The notes: generated from the letters alone by a model not told the origin. DNA of 64,000 nucleotides from Jiella endophytica (GCF_004519335.1 NZ_SOZD01000004.1:124001-188000), one strand, 5' to 3'; shown: positions 41,345-51,766, counted from the stretch's first letter. Made by a program: numbers and translations.

Positions 41345-42352
41345 TTGAGCGAAACGAGCGAGGCGCCCCTGTCCACCACGGCCGAACCCGATGCGCCCGA
41401 CGCCGCGAATGAAGGCGCGCTTCGCAGCTTCCACGTCGTCCTCAACGCCGATGCCGGAGGCGCCGCCGACGGCGGCGAGACACTCCGCGAGCGGATCGAA
41501 TGCGGCCTGCGGAGCATCGGCGCCTCCGCCGTCACCATCGACGCCGACCGTTCGCGGCCGTTCGAGGAGCGGATCCGCGACGCGGCGGCTGCCGAGGCCC
41601 GCGTCATCGTTTCGGCCGGCGGCGACGGAACCGCGACGGCGCTGGCGTCGGCCATCGCCGATACCGACAAGGTCCTCGCCGTCCTGCCGCTCGGCACCGC
41701 CAATCTTCTCGCCCGCGACCTCGCCATTCCGCTCGATCTCGACGAGGCGATCCTCGCCATGGCCTCGATGCAACCCCGGCGCATCGACGCCGGGACGGTG
41801 AACGGCCGGCTGTTCCTCCACAAGGTCGTCGTCGGCTTTGCTCCGGCCATCGCGGCGAAACGCGAGGAGTTGCGCCATCACCGCGAGTTCGGGGCGATGG
41901 CCGAATTCCTGCGCTATTGCCTGCGCCGGCTGGCAATGCCCCACAAGCTGCGCCTGGTGCTCCGGCTCGGCGGCGCGCCGGAGGAGGAGGTCAAGGTCCG
42001 GGCCGTGGCAGTGGCGAACAACGCCTATGACGAGGGTCTCGGCCGGTTCTTCGCGCGCTCGCGCCTCGATCGCGGCGAGCTCACCGTCTACACCCTCAAG
42101 CGGCTCGGCCTTCCCGATCTCCTGCGGCTGTCTGCCGGCATGCTGATCGGCCGCTGGCGGCAGGACGAGGCGCTGAGCGTGCGCAGCGCGACGAGCGTCG
42201 AATTGAAGTCGCGGCTGAAGCGGCTGCAGGCGATGGTCGACGGCGAGGTGGTCAAGCTGCGCTCGCCGCTGCGCTTCGAGATCCGCCCCGCGGCCCTGAC
42301 GGTGCTGGCGCCCGTCGTGGCGACGGCCGAGCCGCGCGATGGAAGCGAGTGA
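41345..42352 (+). CDS. Diacylglycerol/sphingosine kinase-family lipid kinase
   Basis: This is a cytoplasmic lipid kinase of 335 residues, DagK/YegS-like. The catalytic domain shows the nucleotide loop GGDGT (92-96), [14 protein letters not shown], and the C-terminal beta domain with [11 protein letters not shown] and VDGEVVKL. The first 25 residues are an acidic, poorly conserved extension. The start is TTG. Its TGA shares one base with the ATG of the next gene, a metallophosphoesterase. That gene is in turn joined to an MFS gene the same way, so the three form a coupled operon. Lipid specificity is unknown. Confidence 0.87.
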   Translation: MSETSEAPLSTTAEPDAPDAANEGALRSFHVVLNADAGGAADGGETLRERIECGLRSIGASAVTIDADRSRPFEERIRDAAAAEARVIVSAGGDGTATALASAIADTDKVLAVLPLGTANLLARDLAIPLDLDEAILAMASMQPRRIDAGTVNGRLFLHKVVVGFAPAIAAKREELRHHREFGAMAEFLRYCLRRLAMPHKLRLVLRLGGAPEEEVKVRAVAVANNAYDEGLGRFFARSRLDRGELTVYTLKRLGLPDLLRLSAGMLIGRWRQDEALSVRSATSVELKSRLKRLQAMVDGEVVKLRSPLRFEIRPAALTVLAPVVATAEPRDGSE

Positions 42353-43194
42353 TGCTGCTCGCCCACCTCTCCGACCTCCATTTCGGCCGTCACGACCCCG
42401 AGGCTGCGGACGCGCTCGTCAAGGACGTGCGGGGCCAGGCGCCAGACCTCGTGGTCGTCAGCGGCGACTTCACCCAGGACGGCACTAAGGCGGAATTCCG
42501 CCAGGCCGAGGCGTTCCTTGACGCGCTGTCGCTGCCGCTCTTCTGCATTCCCGGCAATCACGACGTTCCGGCAAAGAACATCCTGCGCCGGCTCACGGCG
42601 CCCTACAGCCTCTACCGGCGCCATATCGCCGACGAGCTCGAACCCTTCGTCGAGACCGGCGGCGTCGCCATTGCCGGGTTGAAGACCTCGCGCCGGCTGC
42701 GCCTCGGGCTGAACTGGGCGCATGGCTCGCTCAGCCGCGACCAGATCGGCGCGCTCGAGCATCGCTTCGCCGAGAGCGACCCTGGCGCGGTGCGCGTCGT
42801 CGTCGCCCATCACCCGCTGATGCTGCCGGAAACGCCTTTCGGCATGAAGACGGTCAAGCGGGCGGACCTTGCGCTGTCGACCTTTGCCGGGCTCGGCGTC
42901 AGGCTGGTTCTGTCGGGGCACTTCCACCTGACCTATCAACGCCGGCATGCGCCGGACAAGGCGGTGCGCGAGGGCCAGCCGACGACGTCGGGCGAGCGCC
43001 GACCGAAGGCCCTGCCGCTCACCGTCGTCCAGGCGGCGAGCGCCATTTCGACAAGGCTTCGCGGCGAGCCGAACGCCTACAACCTCATCGTCATCGAGGA
43101 CGGTCGGATCGACGTTGCCGTCCGCGAATGGCGCGGCGGCGCTTGGGTCGGTCAGTCGGCCGGTCGGCCGCGCCATTCGCGCTGCTCCGCTTGA
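42352..43194 (+). CDS. Metallophosphoesterase
   Basis: This is a calcineurin-like phosphoesterase of 280 residues with a full dinuclear metal site: [35 protein letters not shown] and LSGHFHL. Family members hydrolyse cyclic nucleotides, UDP-diacylglucosamine or other phosphoesters. The starts GTG at 42349 and ATG at 42352 are both possible; the ATG forms a TGATG junction with the lipid kinase gene. Next to a lipid kinase, a lipid-phosphate substrate is plausible. That is inference. It ends in a second TGATG junction with the MFS gene. Confidence 0.88.
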   Translation: MLLAHLSDLHFGRHDPEAADALVKDVRGQAPDLVVVSGDFTQDGTKAEFRQAEAFLDALSLPLFCIPGNHDVPAKNILRRLTAPYSLYRRHIADELEPFVETGGVAIAGLKTSRRLRLGLNWAHGSLSRDQIGALEHRFAESDPGAVRVVVAHHPLMLPETPFGMKTVKRADLALSTFAGLGVRLVLSGHFHLTYQRRHAPDKAVREGQPTTSGERRPKALPLTVVQAASAISTRLRGEPNAYNLIVIEDGRIDVAVREWRGGAWVGQSAGRPRHSRCSA

Positions 43195-44447
43195 TGTGCC
43201 CGCTCTCCCCGACGGCCCGTGCCCTCGCCGCCCTGTCGCTGACCCAGCTGATCGGCTGGGGCGCGACCTTCTGGCTGCCCGCGGTCACCGGGCCGGCGAT
43301 GGCGGCCGATCTTCACATCGGTCTGCCGATGGTGATGGGCGGCCCGACGATCATGCTCGTCGTCATGGCGCTGGTCTCCTGGCCGCTCAGCGGCATCTTC
43401 GAGCGCGAGGGCGCCCGCCCGGTCATGATGCTCGGCTCCTGCCTCGGGGCGGCTGGCCTGCTGCTCCTCAGCCTTGCTGGCGGCCCTGTGTCCTACGCAT
43501 TCGCCTGGACCGTCCTCGGCCTTGCCGGCGCCACCATGCTGTCGACCCCGGCGCAGATCGCCCTCGCCGAGATCGCCGGCGAGAGAGCGCGCCAGGCACT
43601 AGGCATCCTGATCCTGGCGGGCGGGCTGACATCGACGATCGTCTGGCCGCTGTCGGGGCTGCTGCAGGCCCATCTCGGCTGGCGGGTGACGACGGCGATC
43701 TACGGCGCCCTGATGCTTTGCGTCTGCCTGCCGCTGCACTTTACGGCGCTGGCCCGCCGCCCGCGGGAGAAGTCCGCCTCGAAGACCAGGTCCAAGGCCG
43801 CACCGCTCCACCTGCCGAGCTTCGTTCTCCTCGCCCTCAGCTTTGCCGCCAACGGCTTCTTCACCTGGGGCTTCGCCCTCACCATCATCATCCTTTTCGA
43901 GAGGGGCGGCCTCGATCACACCAGCGCGCTGGCGGCGGCGGCCTTCATCGGCATTGCCCAATGGGCAGGGCGGATGATCGACTTTCTCGGCGGCCGGCGC
44001 TGGTCCGGCTTCGTCAGCGGGCTCTTCGCCGCCGCACTGTTCCCGCTCAGCTTCGTCGCCCTGCTGGTTTTGAGCGACTTTACCGGCGCGATGATCTTTG
44101 CGACGCTCTACGGCCTCGCCAGCGGCATCACCGCCGTCACCCGGGCGACGTTGCCGCTGCAGATCTTCCCGGTCGCGGCCTATGCGAGGGCCTCGGCGCA
44201 GCTGGCGGTGCCGTTGAACCTTTCCTTTGCAGCGGCGCCGCCGGTCTTCACCGCCATCATGACCTCCGCCGGCCCGCACGCCGCGCTGTGGCTGGCCTTC
44301 GCGATCTCGATCTTCGCCTGTGGAACGCTGTTCGCGCTCTCGCTGCTGCATCGGCACAAGGGCCTCGACCTGCCGGTCGCGAACGGGACGCTCCCGCAGC
44401 GGCCGGTGCCCGAGGACCGGCCGATGGCGCAGGCCAAGAATCTCTAA
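43194..44447 (+). CDS. MFS transporter
   Basis: This is a 12-helix membrane transporter of 417 residues starting [20 protein letters not shown]. The frame is open 66 bp upstream, but those codons lie inside the metallophosphoesterase gene; the ATG shares a base with that gene's TGA. Features include GWGATFWLPAVTGPAMAADL and a polar linker near 200-215, REKSASKTRSKAAP. Family assignment is firm, the substrate is not known. It may export a product of the two enzymes upstream. Confidence 0.85.
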   Translation: MCPLSPTARALAALSLTQLIGWGATFWLPAVTGPAMAADLHIGLPMVMGGPTIMLVVMALVSWPLSGIFEREGARPVMMLGSCLGAAGLLLLSLAGGPVSYAFAWTVLGLAGATMLSTPAQIALAEIAGERARQALGILILAGGLTSTIVWPLSGLLQAHLGWRVTTAIYGALMLCVCLPLHFTALARRPREKSASKTRSKAAPLHLPSFVLLALSFAANGFFTWGFALTIIILFERGGLDHTSALAAAAFIGIAQWAGRMIDFLGGRRWSGFVSGLFAAALFPLSFVALLVLSDFTGAMIFATLYGLASGITAVTRATLPLQIFPVAAYARASAQLAVPLNLSFAAAPPVFTAIMTSAGPHAALWLAFAISIFACGTLFALSLLHRHKGLDLPVANGTLPQRPVPEDRPMAQAKNL

Positions 44448-44483
44448 AGATTTCCTTAATTAAGCATTGAATTGAATATGTTT

Positions 44484-44502
44484 CCTCGCCCGCCCGGCGA
44501 GG
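44484..44502 (+). terminator. Short hairpin after the lipid kinase operon
   Basis: CCTCGCC (44484-44490) and GGCGAGG (44496-44502) form a perfect 7-bp stem with a 5-base loop, followed by CTTGTTTG. It lies 36 bp after the MFS stop and 62 bp before the beta-lactamase start. Moderate strength. Confidence 0.4.
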
Positions 44503-44564
44503 CTTGTTTGCGACAGGATCGGCCGCCATTCAACGCATGAACCAACGCTTCAGGGCTGATTTCC

Positions 44565-45461
44565 ATGACCATATCGATCTCGCCTCGCGGGCTGCCATCG
44601 GCCGCCGCAGCGCTCTTCATGCTCGCAGCGACATCGCTCGCCCATGCCGGGTCCATCGGCGGCGGCGATGACGCGGTCATTCGCGCCGTCGAAAAGGCCG
44701 GCAGCGATCTCGGCGCCCGCGTCGGCGTGATGATCGTCGACACCCAGTCCGGCAAGGTCTGGTCGGCCCGCGCCGACGAGCGCTTCCCCTTGAACAGCAC
44801 CTTCAAGGCCTTCGGCTGCGCCGCCGTCCTCGGTCAGGTCGATGCCGGCGAAGCGTCGCTTAACGAGACGATCACCTATTCCGCCGACGATCTCGTCACC
44901 TATTCGCCCGTCACCGAGAAACACGTCGATACCGGCATGACGCTCGGCGAAATCTGCGATGCGGCCATGTCGATGAGCGACAACACCGCCGGTAATCTCG
45001 TCATCGAAAGCCTCGGCGGACCGGATGGCGTGACGCAGTTCATGCGCGCCATCGGCGACGGCGAGACCCGGCTCGACCGGACCGAGCCGACCCTCAACGA
45101 GGCAGCGCCCGGCGATCCGCGCGACACGACGACGCCGAAAGCCGCGGCGGCGAGCCTTCAGACCCTGGTTCTCGGCGACGCCCTCTCCGAGACGTCGCGA
45201 CAGCAGCTGAAGTCCTGGCTTATCGGCAACAAGGTCGGCGATCCGCTTCTCAGGGCCGGCTTCCCGAAGGACTGGGCGGTCGCCGACCGGACCGGCGCCG
45301 GCGGCCACGGCTCACGCTCGGTGATCGCGGTCGCCTGGCCGCCCGAACGAAAGCCGATCGTCGCGGCGATCTATCTGACCGGGACTGAGGCCTCGATGGA
45401 GGCGCGCAGCGCGGCCATCGCCGAGATCGGCAAGGCCGTCGCCGCCTCGCTGCCGCGCTGA
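44565..45461 (+). CDS. bla: Class A beta-lactamase
   Basis: This exported serine beta-lactamase hydrolyses penicillin-type antibiotics in the periplasm. The 298-residue precursor has a signal peptide ending near LAHA. All class A motifs are present: S78-T-F-K81 (S70xxK), S138-D-N140 (SDN loop), E174 in EPTLN (E166) and R242-T-G (normally KTG). The R in place of K234 occurs in carbenicillin-hydrolysing (CARB/PSE) enzymes. C85 and C133 correspond to the TEM disulfide pair. No ampR-like regulator is adjacent, and the gene matches the local composition, so it looks resident rather than acquired. Whether it gives resistance is unknown. Confidence 0.93.
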   Translation: MTISISPRGLPSAAAALFMLAATSLAHAGSIGGGDDAVIRAVEKAGSDLGARVGVMIVDTQSGKVWSARADERFPLNSTFKAFGCAAVLGQVDAGEASLNETITYSADDLVTYSPVTEKHVDTGMTLGEICDAAMSMSDNTAGNLVIESLGGPDGVTQFMRAIGDGETRLDRTEPTLNEAAPGDPRDTTTPKAAAASLQTLVLGDALSETSRQQLKSWLIGNKVGDPLLRAGFPKDWAVADRTGAGGHGSRSVIAVAWPPERKPIVAAIYLTGTEASMEARSAAIAEIGKAVAASLPR

Positions 45462-45504
45462 CCCCGGCGGGCGAGCGGACCGGCCGCCCTATCGGCCGTG
45501 CCGG

Positions 45505-46488
45505 TCATCCCGGAATGGCCACGACGACCGCGACGACGATGGCGATCATGACGATCGCCATCGCCCGGTCGAACAGGTTGATCGAGCGGGCGAGATCGTC
45601 CAGCGTCGCGTCGCGGCGGCCTTCCGGATTGAGCTGCGGCGCATCGACGATGAGGTCGCGATAGCGCCGCGGCCCTCCGACGGAAATGTCGAGGGCGGCG
45701 GCCAGCGCAGTCTCCGGCCAGCCGGCATTCGGCGAACGGTGCAGGCCGGCATCGCGCCGGGTGCGCGCCATGATCGCCGAAAAGCCGGCGCGGCGCCGCC
45801 GGCTGAAGATCGCGGCGAAGGCGAAGAGCACCGCCGTCAGCCGCGCCGGGACGAAGTTGAGGATGTCGTCGAGCTTCGCCGAGGCATAGCCGAAATCGCG
45901 ATAGCGCGCGTCCATGTGGCCGATCATCGAATCGGCGGTGTTGACCAGCTTGTAGGCGAACAGCCCCGGCAGGCCGAGGAGAAGGAACCAGAAGGCCGGC
46001 GCCACGACGCCGTCAGAGGCGTTTTCGGCAAGCGACTCGATCGCGGCGCGGATGATGCCGGCCTTGTCGAGCTGTTCGGGATCGCGCCCGACGATATGGG
46101 CGACCGCCCGCCGCCCCTCCGCCAGCCCGCCGTCGCGCAGCGCCGCGCCCACCACGCGCACATGATCGATCAGGCTCTTGTGGGCGAGGAAGACCGCGAC
46201 GACCAGCGCCTCGCAGACCATCCCGAAGAAACCGAGCGCATCGGCGAGCGCCGCGACGAAGCCGCCGAGGACGAGCGCCCCGAGAAGCAGGAGCCCGAGG
46301 GCGAAGAAGCCGGCGCGCCGGCGGGTCTCGCGGGTGAAGTCGTCGCGGTTCAGCCGCCTGTCGAGAACGTCGATCGCCTCCCCCATCAGCGCCACAGGGT
46401 GCTTCAGCGAGCGCCACAGCCAGGGCGGATCGCCGACCAGCCTGTCGAGCACCATGGCGGCAAGGAGAATGGCGAGCCGCGCGATCAA
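45505..46488 (-). CDS. cobD: Adenosylcobinamide-phosphate synthase
   Basis: This membrane enzyme (CobD of Pseudomonas, CbiB of Salmonella) attaches the aminopropanol arm to adenosylcobyric acid. The 327-residue protein starts MIARLAILLAAMVLDRLVGDPPWLW and has HPVALMGEAI, ESLAENASDGVVAPAFW, NTADSMIGH and YRDFGYASAKLDDILNFVPARL, all typical. The start is TTG, overlapping the cobC stop by TTGA. It is the last gene of cobB-cobC-cobD. A hydrophobic C-terminus ends in VVAIPG. The substrate donor comes from CobC activity. Confidence 0.95.
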   Translation of the reverse strand: MIARLAILLAAMVLDRLVGDPPWLWRSLKHPVALMGEAIDVLDRRLNRDDFTRETRRRAGFFALGLLLLGALVLGGFVAALADALGFFGMVCEALVVAVFLAHKSLIDHVRVVGAALRDGGLAEGRRAVAHIVGRDPEQLDKAGIIRAAIESLAENASDGVVAPAFWFLLLGLPGLFAYKLVNTADSMIGHMDARYRDFGYASAKLDDILNFVPARLTAVLFAFAAIFSRRRRAGFSAIMARTRRDAGLHRSPNAGWPETALAAALDISVGGPRRYRDLIVDAPQLNPEGRRDATLDDLARSINLFDRAMAIVMIAIVVAVVVAIPG

Positions 46489-47513
46489 GCTTCGTTTCCC
46501 TTCGCGGTGTCGGAGAGTGCCTCCGCCAGGGCCTTCGACAGGCGCGACGCCTCGGCTGCGCCCTTCACATTGCCGAAACGCAGCCAGTCCGGCCGGTAGT
46601 CGAAGGGCCGGGTCAGGACGTGGCGCCGGCAGAGCGCCTCGAAGAGGGCGGCGGCATCCTGCGTCTCGACGGTGGCAAACAGCGGCGTCGCGCCATGGAT
46701 TGTCAGGCCGGCACCTTGGAGCACCTCGTCCCGGCGCGCGGCCTGCGCCGCGACCTCGCCCGCAACCTTCGACCAGGTCTCGGAAGATGCCAGGACCGCG
46801 GCGCCGATCGCCAGCGCCGGGCCGCTGACCGCCCAGGGCCCGAGCCGCGCAGCGAGGGTCTCGGCGAGGACCGGCGTCGTCAGGGCGAAGCCGAGACGGA
46901 CGCCGGCAAGGCCGAAGAACTTGCCGAAGGAGCGATGGACGAGCAGGCTCTCCGTCCCGGCTTTCGGCGCGACCGAGAGGGCGGGCTCGGCGTCGGCGAA
47001 GGCCTCGTCGACGACGAGGAGGCCGCCGCGCCGGCGCATTTCCTCCTGCAACCCGGCGAGCGATTCGAGGGACGTCTGCCGGCCATCGGGATTGTTCGGA
47101 TTAACGACGACGGCGACGCCGGCTCTGGCCGGCATCTCGTCTAGCGAGGCGATGGCGTGGACGCGGTGGCCGGCGGCGGCGAATGCGGCGCGATGCTCGC
47201 CATAGGTCGGCTCGAGGATCGCGACGTCGGTCTGCGGCAGCAGGAAGGGGAGGAGCGAGATCAGCGCCTGGCTGCCCGGGGCGGCGACGATGCCGGCTTT
47301 TGCGGGCGCAGCGTAGGCGCTGCGCGCCGCCGCGATCGCGGCTGCCATCAGCCCGTCTTCCGGCAGCCGGGTCCAGACGTCGGGCGAGAGCTCCGGCAGC
47401 GGCACCGGCGACGGGTTGATGCCCGTCGAAAGGTCGAGCCAACCGGCGCGCGCACCGCCGAAGCGGGCGATCGCCAGGCCGAGCCCGCCGCCATGGGTAT
47501 AGGCCTCTCTCAT
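46485..47513 (-). CDS. cobC: Threonine-phosphate decarboxylase
   Basis: CobC is a PLP enzyme of aminotransferase fold type I that supplies (R)-1-amino-2-propanol phosphate for cobalamin. The 342-residue protein starts MREAYTHGGGLGLAIARFGG and continues WLDLSTGINPSPVPLPEL. PNNPDGRQTS and VVDEAFADAEP are the PLP-binding strands, and the lysine lies in VHRSFGKFFGLAGVRLGF. Long upstream frame is noise; the ATG overlaps the cobB stop by ATGA and the 3' end overlaps cobD. Histidinol-phosphate aminotransferase is similar but excluded by context. Confidence 0.94.
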   Translation of the reverse strand: MREAYTHGGGLGLAIARFGGARAGWLDLSTGINPSPVPLPELSPDVWTRLPEDGLMAAAIAAARSAYAAPAKAGIVAAPGSQALISLLPFLLPQTDVAILEPTYGEHRAAFAAAGHRVHAIASLDEMPARAGVAVVVNPNNPDGRQTSLESLAGLQEEMRRRGGLLVVDEAFADAEPALSVAPKAGTESLLVHRSFGKFFGLAGVRLGFALTTPVLAETLAARLGPWAVSGPALAIGAAVLASSETWSKVAGEVAAQAARRDEVLQGAGLTIHGATPLFATVETQDAAALFEALCRRHVLTRPFDYRPDWLRFGNVKGAAEASRLSKALAEALSDTAKGNEA

Positions 47514-48823
47514 CGCCGATCGATCACGTGGCAGAAGGAGCCCATCACCCGGCCATTGCGAAGGCCCGTCTGGCCGAGATCGGCGCCGCGCGCGTCGTGG
47601 ACCGCAAAAAGCGGCTCGCCCGGACCTTCTTGAAGCGTCGTCGCATAGTGGAATTCGTGGCCCATCAGGTCCTCGTTGGCGGGGCCGAACGGCCCCTCGC
47701 CGAGCGGCGTCAGGCGGCGATAGCCAAGATGGCGCCGGCGCTCGGCAAAGCTCGTCTGAAGCGGCAGGAGGCCGAGCATCTTGTGGCGCTCGCCGCCGGC
47801 ATCGACGAGGCTTTCGCCGAGCACCATGTAGCCGCCGCACTCGCCATAGACCAGCGCGCCGCGCTCTGCGGCAGCACGGCAGCCTGCCCGAAACCCCTCG
47901 GCAGCGGCGAGCCGACCGGCATGGAGTTCGGGATAGCCGCCCGGCAGGAACACCGCATCGGCATCGCCCGCTGGCGTTTCATCGGCGAGCGGCGAGAAAA
48001 AAGCGAGCTCGGCGCCGGCTTGCCGCCAGCCAGCAAGCATATGCGGATAGGCAAAAGCGATGGCCTCGTCCCTGGCGACGGCGATCTTCCGGCCGAGCGG
48101 CGGCAGCGGCGGGGTCGCCCGCAAAGGCCGAGGGGTGGGCGGCGTCGCCAGGACCACAAGGGCGTCGAGATCGGCATGGCCGGCCATCCAGGCGGCGGCC
48201 CGCTCGAAAAACCCGGCGAGATCGCCATGCTCGCCGGCCTGGACGAGGCCGAGATGGCGCGAGGGCAGTGTCAGCTCGTCGCGACGCGGCAGGGCGGCGA
48301 GAACCGGAACGCCGAGCGGCGCCAGCGCCTCCGCCAGCATGGCGCGATGGCGTTCGGAGCCGATCCGGTTGAGGATCAGGCCGGCGAGCCGCGTATCGGT
48401 GCGGAACCGGTGAAACCCCGAGACGAGCGCCGCCACCGAATGGGACTGGCGGGCGCAATCGACGACGAGGACGATCTTCGCGCCGATCGTCGCGGCGAGA
48501 TCGGCGGCCGAGCCGGTGCCGTCGGCGGCGCCGTCGAAGAGGCCCATCGCCGCTTCGGTGACGAAGAGGTCGGCATCCGCCGCCCGCTGCCCGGCAAGAA
48601 AGCACAGCAGGTCCGGCCGCATGGCGAAGGGATCGAGGTTGACGCATTCGCGCCCGCTCGCCGCGGCATGGAAGGCGGGGTCGATATAGTCCGGCCCGGC
48701 CTTCGCCGAGGCGACCCGATGCCCGGCCGCCCTGAGCGCGGCGATCAGCGCCAGCGTCACCGTCGTCTTGCCTGCGCCAGACGAGGGCGCGGCGATCATC
48801 AGCCCGGCCAAATCATTCTCCAT
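47510..48823 (-). CDS. cobB: Hydrogenobyrinic acid a,c-diamide synthase
   Basis: CobB uses ATP and glutamine to amidate the a and c side chains of the corrin ring. The 437-residue protein starts MENDLAGLMIAAPSSGAGKTT, a P-loop dethiobiotin-synthetase-like domain with KAGPDYIDPAFH. A second half, from about residue 240, is a class I glutaminase with LPGGYPELHA, the nucleophile in YGECGGYMVLGE and the terminal GSFCHVI. The first 24 codons of the open frame are dropped because homology starts at this ATG. It heads cobB-cobC-cobD, divergent from cbiD across about 97 bp. CbiA is the anaerobic counterpart. Confidence 0.94.
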   Translation of the reverse strand: MENDLAGLMIAAPSSGAGKTTVTLALIAALRAAGHRVASAKAGPDYIDPAFHAAASGRECVNLDPFAMRPDLLCFLAGQRAADADLFVTEAAMGLFDGAADGTGSAADLAATIGAKIVLVVDCARQSHSVAALVSGFHRFRTDTRLAGLILNRIGSERHRAMLAEALAPLGVPVLAALPRRDELTLPSRHLGLVQAGEHGDLAGFFERAAAWMAGHADLDALVVLATPPTPRPLRATPPLPPLGRKIAVARDEAIAFAYPHMLAGWRQAGAELAFFSPLADETPAGDADAVFLPGGYPELHAGRLAAAEGFRAGCRAAAERGALVYGECGGYMVLGESLVDAGGERHKMLGLLPLQTSFAERRRHLGYRRLTPLGEGPFGPANEDLMGHEFHYATTLQEGPGEPLFAVHDARGADLGQTGLRNGRVMGSFCHVIDRR

Positions 48824-48920
48824 CGGGTGCCCGGCGAGGATAGCCGGCTCGCGAGGATCGCCGCGGCGCGGCGCCCCGACGATGTCTGGCACCATTACGG
48901 AACTCGGCTATAAGCGCGCA

Positions 48921-50033
48921 ATGGGCTTCGAAGCGGACGAGACGCGCAAACCGGAAGGCCGGCCGCTGAGGCGCGGCTGGACGACGGGCGCCTGCGCCAC
49001 CGCGGCGACCAAGGCGGCGCTGACGGCGCTCTTCTCCGGCAGCTTCCCCGATCCCGTCGAGATCCGCCTGCCGAAGGGCGAGATGCCGGCCTTCGCGCTG
49101 AACCGGCAGAAGCTGGCGGGTGGCTCGGCGATGGCGGCGATCGTCAAGGACGCCGGCGACGACCCGGACGTCACCCATCTCGCCGAGATCGTTTCGACGG
49201 TCTCGTTCGCACCGCCGGGCACCGGGCTCGTCTTCAGGGCCGGCCCGGGCGTCGGCATGGTCACCCGCGCCGGCCTGCCGATCCCGCCGGGCGAGCCGGC
49301 GATCAACCCGGTGCCGCGGCAGATGATGCGCGAGGTGGTCGAGGCGCTCTGCGCTGTCCATGGCCGGGCGGCGGACGTCGTCGTCGAGATGGGCGTGACC
49401 GACGGCGAGGCGCTCGCTCAAAGGACCTGGAACCCGCGCCTCGGCATCGTCGGCGGGCTGTCGATCCTCGGCACCACGGGCATCGTCCATCCCTTCTCAT
49501 GCTCGGCCTGGATCCATTCGATCCATCGCGGCGTCGACGTCGCCCGGGCGGCAGGCCTCGCCCATGTCGTCGGCGCGACGGGCTCGGCCAGCGAGGATCT
49601 TGCCCGCAGGCTCTACCCAACGCTGCCGGAGATCGGCTTTCTCGACATGGGTGACTTTGCCGGCGGGCTGCTGAAATATCTGAGGGCCCATCCGGTGGAG
49701 CGGCTGACCATCGCCGGTGGCTTCGCCAAGCTGACAAAGCTGGCGCAAGGGGCGATGGACCTTCATTCCGGCCGGAGCCAGGTGGATTTCGGTTTCCTCG
49801 CCGATGTCGTCGAGGCGCTGGATCCGCCGGCTGCGGGGCAGTTGAGGAGCGGGATCCTCGCCGCCAATACGGCGAAGGAAGTGGTGGAGTTGACGCGGAC
49901 CGAGGGGATCGACCTTGCCGGAGCCATCGCGCTCTCGGCGCAGGAGGCGTGCCTGAAGATGTTGAAGGATACGGGCGTCGCGGTCGAAATCCTTGTCGCC
50001 GATCGCGGAGGACAGCTGCTTGCCAGGGCCTGA
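48921..50033 (+). CDS. cbiD: Cobalt-precorrin-5B (C1)-methyltransferase
   Basis: CbiD methylates C-1 of the corrin precursor. In several Hyphomicrobiales it stands in for CobF in an otherwise aerobic pathway. The 370-residue protein has the conserved RRGWTTGACATAATKAA, VEIRLPKGE, DAGDDPDVTH, GVGMVTRAGLPIPPGEPAINPVPR, GGLSILGTTGIVHPFS and IAGGFAKLTKLAQG. Starts at 48882 (MSGTITELG) and 48921 (MGFEADE) are both open; the latter is used because conservation begins close to it. It diverges from cobB and its last codons overlap cobK, so cbiD and cobK are cotranscribed. Confidence 0.93.
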   Translation: MGFEADETRKPEGRPLRRGWTTGACATAATKAALTALFSGSFPDPVEIRLPKGEMPAFALNRQKLAGGSAMAAIVKDAGDDPDVTHLAEIVSTVSFAPPGTGLVFRAGPGVGMVTRAGLPIPPGEPAINPVPRQMMREVVEALCAVHGRAADVVVEMGVTDGEALAQRTWNPRLGIVGGLSILGTTGIVHPFSCSAWIHSIHRGVDVARAAGLAHVVGATGSASEDLARRLYPTLPEIGFLDMGDFAGGLLKYLRAHPVERLTIAGGFAKLTKLAQGAMDLHSGRSQVDFGFLADVVEALDPPAAGQLRSGILAANTAKEVVELTRTEGIDLAGAIALSAQEACLKMLKDTGVAVEILVADRGGQLLARA

Positions 50034-50841
50034 CGCGGAAGCGGCCAAACCGTCGCCGGAGCGTGCGACGGGCGTCGCCGGGCGCCGGCCCACCGTCCTT
50101 GTCCTTGGCGGCACGGCAGAAGCGAACGACCTCGTCCGCGCCCTTGGCAAACGTTTCCCCGACCATCGGCTGATCCTGTCGCTTGCCGGCCGCACCCGCG
50201 CGCCTAGCCTTCCCGAAGGCGCCGAGATCCGCATCGGCGGCTTCGGTGGCGCGGCGGGGTTGGCCGCTTTCCTCAGGGCCGAGGCCGTCGGCCTGCTTGT
50301 CGATGCGACGCATCCCTTCGCCGCCGGCATGGCGCGCAACGGGGCAAAGGCGGCGGACGTCGCGGGCATCCGGCGACTGAAGCTTCTGCGACCGGCCTGG
50401 CAAGCGGTCGATGGCGACAGGTGGACGGAGGTCACCTGCCTCGCCGAAGCCCGCGACGCGCTGCCCAAGGGCGCAAGGCCGTTCCTCGCCCTCGGCCGCC
50501 AGCATCTGTCGCCCTTCTTCTCTCGCGGTGATCTCGCCCCCCTCGCCCGGATGATCGAGCCGCCTGACCCGCCTTTGCCGGTGGGCTGGACGCTGGTCCT
50601 GTCGCGGCCATCGCCGGACTGGCGGGCAGAAGCCGAATTGATGCGGGCCCACGGCGCGAGCCACCTCGTCACCCGCAATTCGGGGGGCGAGGCCTCCTAT
50701 GCCAAGGTCGCCGCGGCGCGAGAACTGGGGCTCCCGGTCGTGATGATCGCCCGGCCTGCGGTGCCGGAGGGGCCGGTGTTCGAGACGGTGGAGGCGTTGC
50801 TGGCGGCGGTTGGGAGACGATCGGACCTTGCGACGGAATAG
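50020..50841 (+). CDS. cobK: Precorrin-6A reductase
   Basis: CobK reduces precorrin-6A to precorrin-6B with NADPH. The 273-residue protein starts at a TTG with GGAGGA 7 bases upstream; a TTG at 49993 also lies in frame but has no binding site. Conserved parts are VLVLGGTAEANDLVRAL, SLAGRT, GGFGGAAGLAAFL, VDATHPFAAGMARNGAKAA, LALGRQHL and VTRNSGGEASYAKVAAAREL. It overlaps cbiD by 14 bp. The following gene cobM is on the opposite strand, 142 bp away. Confidence 0.93.
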   Translation: MPGPDAEAAKPSPERATGVAGRRPTVLVLGGTAEANDLVRALGKRFPDHRLILSLAGRTRAPSLPEGAEIRIGGFGGAAGLAAFLRAEAVGLLVDATHPFAAGMARNGAKAADVAGIRRLKLLRPAWQAVDGDRWTEVTCLAEARDALPKGARPFLALGRQHLSPFFSRGDLAPLARMIEPPDPPLPVGWTLVLSRPSPDWRAEAELMRAHGASHLVTRNSGGEASYAKVAAARELGLPVVMIARPAVPEGPVFETVEALLAAVGRRSDLATE

Positions 50842-50983
50842 CCGCGTCCGGCAGAACACAGGGCCTTGGCGAGCGTCGTGGCGGGGTCGAAGGACTCTCG
50901 CTCTGGGACCTCGCACCCATCTCGCGGCAATTCAGCTCTCGCCGACCCGTTTCCGCTGAGGCTTCGGCCAGTCGGTTTCCGCC

Positions 50984-51766
<783 letters not shown>

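Noticed and set aside
39895-41850. 651-codon minus-strand frame opposite the sugar porter
   Set aside because: The plus-strand frame has clear sugar-porter signatures; the antisense is low-complexity Arg/Asp/Ala-rich.
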